Shown here: positions 32,600-43,300 of the stretch, in pieces
Layout: each line of letters begins with the position of its first letter
Position numbering within the stretch: the stretch's first letter is position 1
DNA from: Heligmosomoides polygyrus polygyrus
Lineage: Eukaryota; Nematoda; Chromadorea; Rhabditida; Heligmosomidae
DNA length: 64,000 nucleotides
NCBI GenBank assembly: GCA_947396885.1
Contig: OX377202.1
Span: 107,588,221-107,652,220, forward strand
Direction: 5' to 3'
Translations under genes and position numbers: made by a program
The notes under the pieces: model-generated
Told to the model about the DNA's origin: nothing
What the model saw: the letters and a program-made list of their open reading frames with translations, nothing else
Databases searched by the model: none

Positions 32600-32905
32600 C
32601 CCCTGGGCTGCTTCACGACCCCTTAGTTGCCCGCTTGTCGCTGAGGAAAGGTTCTCTGCTCGACTGAACGCAAAGTGCAGCTCGACGGAGAGCCGGCCAG
32701 TCAGCCACGTGTGTCCCAGCATCGATCAGTGCACGTGCTGTTCACACTGCATTTTTGCCGACTTCTAGACTTTGAGGATTTTCTTCTAACGAACGTCCTA
32801 CACACCTACAATAGACATCTTAGAGCCTGAAGAAACTGGACAATCTCACAAGCTGAAGGCAGAGTTTTGGTCAGAAGGAACACTACCTCCTAGCATAAGA
32901 GGGCA
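32600..32905. other. Unassigned intergenic stretch
   Basis: No gene or repeat recognised. Confidence 0.3.
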
Positions 32906-32909
32906 TACA

Positions 32910-33062
32910 TGTCGTAGCATTTGGAGATGGCAACGCCGCATCCAATCATGCCTCTTTGAATGGGCGTGTCATTCAGAGAGGGCGTGTATAGTCGGTACCC
33001 TGATTGGCTAGTGCGTTACCGCCTATCTATGCTGCTCACCTTCAAGACATGTACCCCATAAG
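32910..33062. mobile_element. Family F palindromic MITE
   Basis: ATGTCGTAGCATTTGGAGATGG opposite TATGCTGCTCACCTTCAAGACAT, with the same ATCCAATCA ... GTATAGTCGGTACC centre as 22268-22465. Confidence 0.7.
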
Positions 33063-33449
33063 AGCTATCGGAATAGCATTTTTCGTCTGCTTATCTTCGG
33101 TGTAAGCGAACTATTTCCGATGTCCACTGCCTACACTAGCTCACTTCGTCAAATCAAGACCAAGATGACCTGATGAACTCGTCACCTCTTCCAGAATAGA
33201 AAAGGAGAAGGTCCACGTCCATCACAACTTCCGCTTCGACCTCTTCGATAGCACGTCCACCTGCCCCCCCCCCCTTCTGCGTCTGTTTTTACTCATGGAG
33301 CCTGACGACAACGCTCTCTGAAGCACTGCTGCAACAAAATCGGCACATGTCGTGAATGTGGGCAGCATTGGAAGATGGGAACGCTTCAGCCAACCATTAT
33401 CGATCAGAGCATCGACCAACTACGCAGCAGCATCAACATGGTAATCGAT

Positions 33450-33665
33450 CTAGTGCTGGAGTTGAGCAGGGCAGCTATCATTGCTGGTCCAGCGACCATA
33501 TAATCGCTCGAGTGGGCGACGTCTCCATCCGTCCCTATCGCGTGCCAAAGTAGCCCAATGGGAGCAAGAAGCGTCATACCGTTCATAAGGGGATTCTTCG
33601 AAGAATTCATGAGTTCCGGTGTTATTCTGACCTGTGTCACCTTCATCACCTGTCATCCCGTCGAT
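33450..33665 (-). mobile_element. RTE LINE tail, minus orientation
   Basis: Minus-strand frame contains ERYDASCSHWATLARDRDGW followed by RRRPLERLYGRW, the conserved RTE C-terminus. It is truncated upstream. Confidence 0.75.
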
Positions 33666-33999
33666 TATCGACTTGCCCACTCGGGCGCTAACAACGTTTT
33701 TTAACTGATTTTTACTATTTTCCAAGAAAACGGAAAAAATTGTCCAAAATGGCTAGAAAATCAGAAATTTCGTCCATTTCGCCCCGCCTGCTCTCCAAAC
33801 CGCTCGTTTCTTCCTGCCCAGCTCCTGCAGTAGATCGACGGCCATGTTGACGCTGATTTCCTGGCCATTTTTGGCATTTTTCTGTTTTCTTCGAAAATAT
33901 CAAAAAAAAATCGTTCAGAAAACGTTGTTGGCGCCCGATTGAGCAGGTCGACAGTCAACGGGACGGCAGGTGGTTTAGGTGAAAGGGATCAGAAGAACA

Positions 34000-36260
34000 T
34001 CGGAATCCATGAATTCTTCGAAAAATCCCTGAGTGAACGGCATGACGCACTTCACGCCCATTGGGCTACTTTGGCACACGAGAGGGACGAATAAAGACGC
34101 TCCCCACTCGAGCAATTTGACGACCTGCTTCACCAGCAGTGACAACAGATACATGGCCTCTGTAGAACTTACCTTATTACCACAATATGACCGTCTTTAG
34201 ACACCGATCGAGATGTGGAGCACCTCTGGCGGCAATTAATTTCGCGTAGACCCTATAGGCGATTGGCAGATAAGCGGTGGTGGCATCTACATAACTATGT
34301 CCCCATCCACTGTTTGAGGATATACACTGTCAAGTACTACTACTCGTCCCTCTAGCGGTCAATATTAAGGCGTGGACGTTCATATAGACAAACGTACAAA
34401 GTAGCTCCTATGACGGAGTCACACTATATCTTGTTAACTTCTGGCTTTTTTGAATAGCGTACTTTTGCGCATAAATAAATAAATAAATATTCGCATCTAT
34501 AATCTGATTGATTCCGCACACGATGCAAAGTTCGTACAGCGGCCACTAATTGTTCGCGGATGAACGGACAGATGGACGGATGTATTAGCTCCGCAGTACA
34601 TGGTCGTCGACGTTCGAAGGTAAGAAACACTGTCGCATGGGCCAAGTCGTCCAAAATTAGGTGAGCCGGCCACGTAGTGCTCTTCGCAGACACCCGCTGG
34701 ACGCGAGCCATCACCGATTGGATTCCGCGGGATGTCAAGAGAAGACCAGGATGCCCACCAACGCGTTGGTCGAACTTCTTCGTGAAAGCCCTGAACGAAC
34801 GATATGACGCTCCTCGTCTCCTTCGAGCGAGGAGGATTCATTGGAGCACTTTGGCACGCGACAGGAACGAATAGAGACGCTGCTGGCGCCCGATAGAGTA
34901 ACTCGATAATCAATGGGACGACAGGTGATGCAGTTCAGAAGGACACCGGAACTCATGACTTCTTCAATGAATCCCCAAATGAGCAGCACGCTTTTCGTGT
35001 CCATTGGGCTACTCTGGCACGCGTTAGGGACACAAAGATGTTACTCGCTGGAACAGCTTGACGACTATCTGTTAGGCCAAAAATGATAGCAGATACATGG
35101 CCTTCGTCAAACGCATTATTATCGAAGTGTGACCGTCTTTAGACACTGACCGAGGTATGAAAACCTAATGGCGGCCATTTATTCCGCGTGAATCCTTTAG
35201 ATCAACAGATTTACAGAGCCATGTGCACATCAGATCGATAGTGCTGTGTTTGCGGGTGTACGCTGTCAAGTCTCTCTAGCGGCCACTATTATTGCGTGGA
35301 CTACTATACAGACAAACGCTCCGATAAGCTCACCTGATAAATCGATTGCGTCGAGCGTATCGATTTTTCTTGCAGATCAACAGGGTCTTGCTGCGTCGCG
35401 ATGAAATACATATAACTGAGCGTTCATAGTTCGCTAAGGCCCCGTTTATAGATCCGACACCGAGCGACGCGATGGCGACGAATGGCCAAATTGATCGATC
35501 GCGTCGCTCGATCAATGTGGCCACAATACATAGCGTTGCGGTGCTCGGCGTCGAAGTATAAACCGACTCCAAAGCGGCAATTGAATCGTCTGCGCAAAGC
35601 ATCTAAACCGACTAAGCGATCATCCCACAAAGCTATCGGCCCGGACTGTGAACAGGCCCTAAGATGACTTCTTCAAAGAATCCGCGAATGAGCAGCATGA
35701 CGCTTTTCTTGTCCATTGGGCTACTTTGGCACGCGTCAGGAACACAAAGATGTTACCCGCTGGAACAGCTTGACGACTATCAGTTAGGCCAGCAATGACA
35801 GCAGATACACGGCCTTCGTCGAACGCATTATGACCACAGGGTGACCGTCTTTAAACACCGACCGAGGTATGAATCACCTAATGGCGGCCATTAATTCCGC
35901 GTGGATCCTATAGATCAACAGATTTACAGAACCATGTCCACATCAGATCGATAGTGCTGTGTTGTATACGCTGTCATGCCCCTCTAGCGGCCATTATTAT
36001 TGCGTGGACGACCGGTACGAAGTTGCGTGGGAGTTACTTCGCAGTTTGTCTGTATAGTCGTCCACGCAATAATAATGGCCGTTAGAGGACCTTGACAGCG
36101 CGTAGGAGCATACTATAGATCCAAATTCTGTTGTTTTTTTTTGAACGGCGCACTTGCGTGCATAAAAAATATTCGCATCTATAAGCTGGTCGATTCTGCA
36201 CACGATGCAAAATCCGTTCAGCGGCCACTAATTGTGCGCAAACGCACGGCCAGACGAAAC
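34000..36260 (+). mobile_element. Cluster of RTE LINE tails
   Basis: Tails near 34030, 34655, 34960 and 35690. The best, 34677-34874, reads [33 protein letters not shown] and [11 protein letters not shown], then a TAG where the family has Trp. Each is followed by a conserved 3' segment (GACCGTCTTTAGACACCGA) and a reverse ATGGCC box. (AAAT)n lies at 34464-34488. A MITE-bearing repeat (35325-35661) interrupts the cluster. Confidence 0.78.
35438..35568. mobile_element. Family A MITE, inside another repeat
   Basis: GGCCCCGTTTATAGATCC on the left, GTCGAAGTATAAACC on the right. The right terminus is eroded. It occupies the same host position as the MITE at 37922. Confidence 0.75.
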
Positions 36261-36264
36261 GACG

Positions 36265-36840
36265 ATGAATTAGCCACTTAGTACATGGTAGGATATTCAG
36301 ACGTTGCGCAAGTAGACCTCCCTGACTCCACACGGGGCTATCTCGATCAATACACACTACACAGAGTATCTTTTTATCAATCAATACCGGCAAACTCGAC
36401 ATTTTTGGAGAGAATAATACGGAACACTGTGACAAATTATGAATGAACGCGCGCTGTTGCACATTTACATTTACATAGCAAAACATCGACATCATCATAT
36501 CATCAATCACTGAAGACAACTGTCCACTTTACACAATCGAAGAAAAAATAGAAAGAAGAAAAAGAAAGGAAACAGACCAGCATTCTAATCATTACATTCA
36601 TTCATACAAACGGAGCACGAACCCAGGAAGAGCGGGGGCATCGAAGACATCAGCAGAGTCAGTCGAACGACGACGAAAACAAAATGCACTGCAGATCTCC
36701 TCTATATGGAAGCTGCTACGAAGAGCTTAGCGGAATACATTACCTTCAATCACAATACACACAAAAGAAACACACAATAACACAGTGGAAAGTACCTGCT
36801 TATTACTGTAAAGAGCGATCTGTGACGATCGCGCACGAAA
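36265..36840. other. Unassigned intergenic stretch
   Basis: No gene recognised; an A-rich segment (36530-36575) and short frames only. Confidence 0.3.
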
Positions 36841-36879
36841 GTTCTCGTCACAGGGTTGACTGGGACGGTGTCTGCGGAG

Positions 36880-37440
36880 GGTGGCCAGCTTTCAGTAGCG
36901 CTGTGGGAGCCATTTGGGCTGGTTTAAATCGCTGGGCAACTTTGGCACACGGTAGGAATGCGTTCAGATCACCAGCACACCGACTATTCTACGCATAATT
37001 CACGTCTTTGCCATCTGGGCCACTTTGGCACGAGACACGGAACGATGTCGCCGTCATCGTCCACAGATAAACAGACGATGGCTTTCTTATGCCCAGATGA
37101 ACTTCAACTGGGTCACTCTAGCACACAGCACAGTAGCGATGCAAGAAGGCGCACCTGGTGACTGCTTTCAAAGCACAATTATCAGATCTGACACTCCAGC
37201 CTTAGGATCTCCTGTGAAACCGCATGGCACTGGTGAAATCAACTGGGTCATTTTGGCACAATGGTGGGATGTATTGGACGCCATTTCTGTGCCTTGAGCG
37301 GAACCAGACAGCACCAGGTGCTCAGTCGACACTGACCAAACACAACCAAGCGGAGAACACAAAGACCCCCGCAAGTCTGAGCGATGAATTCCAATTGGGC
37401 TACTTTGGCACCCCGCACGGATACGTCTTTTATGTCTAAC
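36880..37440 (+). mobile_element. Degenerate repeats of an RTE-tail phrase
   Basis: Several diverged copies of the phrase that encodes HWATLARDR in the LINE (TGGGCAACTTTGGCACACGG at 36932; related phrases at 37018, 37110, 37244 and 37397), about 90-150 bp apart, without the rest of the tail. Confidence 0.5.
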
Positions 37441-37544
37441 GGAGACCTCTACCTGGACTGATTCCGTTCAATGCGTCGCGATTTCTTGGAGCGCTGCGCA
37501 ACAGCAACGCGTCGAAGGATCAAATCCTATTATGCGACGTCCGT

Positions 37545-38192
37545 TCAGACTTCCGACGCTCGGATAACCTCATGTGACAGGTATCGATTATTCTTGTAGA
37601 TCAACACTGCAACACTGCGTCGCGACGAGACGTCACGGGTCATTCATAGTCCGTGAAAGCGGCAACTCAATCAATCATGCAAAGGATACAAATCGATTAA
37701 TCGCGAGCAATTACGCGACAAAAATCGATACGTATACTTTGACCGGGCGAGCAGCCGCTGTTGTCGCGGACTGTGAACACACGTGTTCAGACTTCCGGCG
37801 CTCCGATAACCTCATCTGATGAATCGATTGCGTCGAGCGTATCGATTTTTCTTGCAGTGCAACAGTGTCTTGCTGCATCGCGATGAGATATATATATAAC
37901 TGAGCGTTCATAGTTCGCTAAGGCCCTGTTTATAGTTCCGACACCGAGCGATGCAATGGCATGTATGGTGGGCAAATTGATCGATCGCGTCGCTCGATCA
38001 ATGTGGCCACAATACGTGGCGTCGCGTCGCTCGGCGTCGAAGTATAAACGGACCCTAAAACGGCAATTGAGCCGTCTGAGGAAAGGATACAAGTCGATTA
38101 ATGGCGAGCGAACGCCCAACAAAAATCGATACGCATACTTTGACCGGGCGAGCAGTCGCTATCGCCGCGGACTGTGAACAGGCCCTAAGATA
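37545..38192. repeat. Tandem pair, second unit carrying a MITE
   Basis: Unit 1 (37545-37786) and unit 2 (37787-38192) share GATAACCTCAT, CTTGCAG-like, TTCATAGT, AAAGGATACAAATCGATTAA and GACCGGGCGAGCAG. Unit 2 is longer because of the 134-bp MITE at 37922-38055. Confidence 0.85.
37922..38055. mobile_element. Family A MITE with TAA duplication and paralogous empty site
   Basis: GGCCCTGTTTATAGTTCC to GAAGTATAAACGGACCC, exactly 134 bp, flanked by TAA on both sides. The neighbouring unit has TTCATAGTCCGTGAAAGCGG with nothing inserted. Confidence 0.93.
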
Positions 38193-38513
38193 GGATTTGT
38201 ACTTCAGTCACTGAGAGGCGCAACGCGGTGGAGTTGATCAATATCGATTAGGCGGCGCAGATGATCGATACTCCCAAGGCCGCGCTGGCTGAAAGCACTG
38301 CATCTCTACGCTCGCACGCCTCGCAGCCGCCCCGCCGGACTATAAACCGGTCCTAAAGCTCCGTTAACGTCTCCAAGGCTGGCCACACAGTTCGCCGTCG
38401 TCAACCCATAACTATCACCAAATAAATACTATCTCGAACAGTAGAGCAATACAGATCAGCACAGAACTCTACGCACACATTTGCACACTTGTAGCAGGGT
38501 TGACCATAACTTA

Positions 38514-38650
38514 GGGTCCGTTTATACTTCCGATACCGGGCGACGTGATGCCGTGTATAGTGGCCAATTGATCGATATACCACGTCGATCGATCAATTTT
38601 GCCGCTATAAATGGCATCGCGTCGCCCGGCGTCGAAGTATAAACGGTCCC
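38514..38650. mobile_element. Family A MITE
   Basis: GGGTCCGTTTATACTTCC / GTCGAAGTATAAACGGTCCC; arms complementary through CGGGCGACG. Flanks TTA and TAA. Confidence 0.85.
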
Positions 38651-39450
38651 TAAGGCTTGCTCATCCCAACTACAACTGTACGAACACCTGTTCTTTAGCA
38701 CGGAAAACGCCCTGGCGGAAATGCTAGTCGAACTTAAGCAACTGTCAGGTCTTTGGAGAGCAGTGAAAAGACCTAGAAGACGCGGATGACGGCATGATAA
38801 TGAATGATAAGGACGTTTGATAGGGATGATAAGGAGAGAATGACCATGACAAGTATGGAATTATGCACACAATAAAAGCGGAAGCCCCCGCGCGCGCGCG
38901 TGACGCTCATACGCGCCTAGAACGATACGAATGCACACACACATACTGAAGAAACACATCTGGAATATGACGACCACTGCAATATGATATCCTACCGTAC
39001 ACGACTCCTCGACGCGCAACGCGCTACTGTTCGTGCGTCAGAAGACGTATACGTTTACTCGGCGGCTCGACTCCGGACACTGAAACGAGTGATAGATGAG
39101 ACGTTGCGGCAGCACTGTGCCAAAGTGAACCACCAGAACATGGAAGTCTGTGACAAACCAGGATAGCTCGGAGCGCTGTTTATACTTCAATTTCGGATTC
39201 CATGGCATTACTTCGATTTTTTCAAAGAATTTGCTGCCTCTAGGCGAGCTAATTCATCCATCGTTCGCGAGACCGCGAACGAGCATGTGCAGCCGCCCAT
39301 TCCTTACTTCTATCTGTGAGTCAGCCCATGGTTCCCGCACCATGCAGCCGTGCAGCCAGTACCATATAATTCTCACTTCGAAGCCTCTAGTTTAATGTAG
39401 AAGAAGCTCATTTCGATTTGGAAGAGTTCGCTTTGATTTCAAAATTCTTA

Positions 39451-39585
39451 GGCCCCGTTTATACTTCGACGCCGAGCGACGCGACGCCACGCATTGTGGC
39501 CATATTGATTGAGGCCATGCGATCGATCAATTTGGCCACTTTACATGGCGTAGCATCGCCCGGCGTCGGAAGTATAAACGGGGCC
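39451..39585. mobile_element. Family A MITE
   Basis: GGCCCCGTTTATACTTCG / GGAAGTATAAACGGGGCC, 135 bp, TTA on both sides. Confidence 0.92.
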
Positions 39586-40064
39586 TTAGGCTTAGAGAGT
39601 GTCCAATTTTACGTGAAGTGTCCAATTCGACGTGAGAAATGGTATATATCCAGGTGGTCTTTCAACCAGTCGTCTGAGATTACGACCCCTCGACGCCCAT
39701 TATACCCAAGAGTCATAGGGTTAATCTCGTCCGTAAGTCCGTTTACGCTTTCTTTCTTCCGGTAGGGCTTAATACCTTTAGTATTCCATCCAATTCAAAA
39801 TCCTAAGAGAGCCTCCCAATACTAGTCTGTGAGTCCGTCTATGCTTCCTTCCATCCAGCAGAGAACGCTCTCGACCGATAATATCGACTTGCACATCCGG
39901 TTAGTCGTTCGCGATAAGAACGACGCGAAATTGGTGGCCGCTAGACGGGCTCCATAACCAGCAGGTTGCTCCAACTAATCAATATTGGTCTATAACAACC
40001 GATTCTTATGAGGAAACCCTAGATGGGCCACTAGTACCACCAATTACTCAACAACTAGCCATCT

Positions 40065-40370
40065 TCAAGCCTCTGTGTAGGTACCGTAACACATTCTCGT
40101 CATCAAAGAAACTAAAAACCTGTCACAAATCCGAAAAATCTGGACGGGGAGGGTCTGAGCAATCCCAGAAAGCGCTAGAGAGAGCTGCTCTGTGCTAGCG
40201 AATCCTAAAGCAAACGAAAACTCACTGGAAGAGCTCAACGAGACCCCGTGGAGACTGCTCGCACTGCTGCTCACACTGCCGATGCACGGCTTCCGTTCGC
40301 TGGACATGTGCGCGACGATCTCCGTCACCAGGCAGCCGTGGTCCCTTGTCAGCTCGGCCCACGTGTCCGT
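40065..40370 (-). CDS. MATH-BTB terminal exon
   Basis: Starts after GTTTCTAG with TDTWAELTRDHGCLVTEIVA, the counterpart of the SGWKSMVVSHPHLVAEA segment. It is then open for a Ser-rich tail (SSSASSLHGVSLSSSSEF) to TGA at 40065. A good internal donor (TCCA|GTGAGT) means the tail could instead be spliced; the conserved part is secure, the last 60 codons less so. Confidence 0.75.
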   Translation of the reverse strand, partial: TDTWAELTRDHGCLVTEIVAHMSSERKPCIGSVSSSASSLHGVSLSSSSEFSFALGFASTEQLSLALSGIAQTLPVQIFRICDRFLVSLMTRMCYGTYTEA

Positions 40371-43300
40371 CTAGAAACGAAGGTGCTCAATTTTTGTCGA
40401 AAATATGCAGGGGCCGGATTCATCAAAGTTACTGCAGTAACTTTAACGGAGAATTTTAAGCGAAGAGCTCAGACAACGCGGCTTATCAAGCGATATAGTG
40501 AGCGAGAAGCCGCGTATCTGAGCTTTTCGCTTACAATTCTCCGTTAAAGTTACTGCAGTAACTTTGATGAATCCGGCCCCAGATTACCATCTCAACAGGG
40601 ACTAGAGCGAGTATGAACCCGTGGCTAAATCGTTAAGGGTAGCGACGAGTTTTCCGTCAAGAATTGGACGAGTTGTCTCACAGTACCCAGGCGGTCGTTG
40701 CGGGACCAACTGCTCAGTCATCTCGTCGTAAGCCGACGGGATGCGCTCGGTAGTGAGACCGTGGGGGAATTTTTTAGTGTTTCTTTGTTTTTTCTTCAGA
40801 AAAACTACAAATTCCACCAACGGTCTTGCACCGAGCGCATTCTGTCGGCTTACGCGCTCATGGAGCAAGTGCTCCCGCAACGACCGCATGAGAACTGTGA
40901 GACAACTCGCCCAATTCTTGACGGACAACTCGTCGCTACCCTTGGCGATTTAGTCACGAGTGGAGTGCGAGGGTCCAATCTATGAAAGACCGACCTGTAT
41001 GACGCTGTTGATATTCTGCGCGATGAACTTCACCGCCTCGTTCTTCAGCTCCGGTGAGTTGTACATGTCGGCGTAGACGAGAAATCGACACGCCGTGTCG
41101 ACAATCAACCCACTCCTCAACACCTGAAATCGTCTCAATTTGAGGTGGCCACTGAAGGACAAACAGAACCACTCAGCTGAAGAAAAATGAAAGAAAAATC
41201 ATCCAATAACGTACATGATCGGCCATCTCTTTCAGACCGGGCAGTTGAAACCGATCAGCGGCGGCTAGTAACTCCAAGCCCAATTGTTGAATATTTGGCG
41301 ATCGACCAGAATACATATACATCAAAAGCTCGTACATTACCTAAACACAATGCTGAATATAGACTTAACATATGCCACTTTGACCATTACGCAAAAATAC
41401 GCAATCTGCCGGAGAAGCCACTCTTACACACTGTTTATACTCAAGCCGCCAAGTGTCGCTCTATCGCCAGTATCGATTAGCGAGCAATTTGGTTCGACAT
41501 TGGCGGCTTTCCTGGCACAACACCGCTCTCGACGCTAGTCAACAAGCCAATGAAGCCAGATTGATGATTGAGTTGCCGGCCAATATCGACCACTTGCGCG
41601 CCTAATCGATATTGGTAACTGTCATAATTCCGCGCCGCTCGGTGGCCCAAAAATACCTATACAAAGACTTTAATGACCAGACGGCTGCCTTCTAAAGCGG
41701 CTCTGTGCCAGCAAATCCGTTGATATCGATTCGAAGCGCTGACTAATCGATACTGGCGACAACTCGACCCTTGGCGACATCAGTATAAACTGTGAAAAAA
41801 GAAGGAAGCAATCAAATTTATACATTTCCCGTAAAGTGGTACTCCTGCTCGATTTACAGGGATTCTTTTGACCTACTCCGGTAGATCCAGAATTCAATTT
41901 TGTGCAAAATTCTTCCCTCCACCAATTAGGAAAACAGAAAGAGCACTTCGCCTACTCTAAACGCTCACCTCGTAATCAACATCTTCGAGAACGACCCGAT
42001 TCGTCTTTGCTTCTTCCGTATGCGGTTCCAACATCGCCGCAAACACCGGAGATCGTGCTGACAGAACTACCTGCAACGACAACAGCGATGATGTTCGGCA
42101 AAACATTGAGAAAAAGAGCGGTGCTTGTCGTTAATATGACCTGCATGTGAGAAAGGAGATGGGGACACGTCAGCGAATCACAACAAATCATAGCACCGAC
42201 CCAACACCTTCCTTCTAGGTGGCGCGCCCACTCGATACGGCTTCATCGGTGCTGTGAGCGCGCTTCCTTATGTAGGCCACATTGCCGACCAGTCCCAAAA
42301 AGCTCTTGAAGTTTGCACTTGACATTTTGTGGCTTCCTTCAGTCATTTCCTAACAAACACCTTCATACAGGCCGTTTATACTCCGATGACGACGCAGCGG
42401 GTCGCTGTGCAATCTGTGTAAATCGATTAGTTCCGCGCTGTTAATCGATAGAGGGTCGATTGACTGAACTACTCGTTGCTCTGAAAGGCACAACCATTTC
42501 TATCGCTACTTCGGCAACTATAGCTGTGTTCGCGCTTTCCTAGTTGGGAGGGAAACGTAAAGAATATCAATCTATACTATCGATTATCGATCAAAATATC
42601 GGTCGTACCACAACTGCAGCAAAAAAGCAGCATATGGTGGTAATTGAACCACAGTTGTCCTACTGCACAGCCAAAAGTATGAACCATTCGTAAGATCCTT
42701 TTTATACCACCGACGCCGGGCGACGCGATGCGACGTACAGTAACCAGATTGATCGATCACGTCGCTCTGTCGATCGAGCAACGTGATCGATCAATTTGGA
42801 CACTATACATCGCATGTCGTCGCTTGGCGTCGGTAGTATAAATAGGGCTTAAGACAGCTCCTAGACCTCAACCAATGCATTTCATACATATCGATTAGTT
42901 CGATCACACGAAGGACCCACCTTATGAACAGGAATTTCTTTATCGCCTACGACGATGGTGAAGTCGGACAGTTTCGCGTCCTTGAACACCGATTCGAGAT
43001 CCTTTGTCACCTATAAGCATCATTCTTCTGATACAAATACAACCAGAGTTTATACTCAAGTCGCACTGGCAGAGCTATCTATATCGATTGGATAGGCGAA
43101 CAAATCGATATCGATCGCTCTCGCGCAGTCGCGCGGTACAGAGTATAAACGCCCCCGAAACGATCTCGAGTACGCGATCACTTTACATGATATCGTATCG
43201 CTCGGCTTCGGAAGTATAAACGATACCTAATTCCTACCTCTGCCGGCTTCGGTTCAGGTGGGCCGAGCGTCTTCGGTGCTTGACTGGTCCGCGTCACCGT

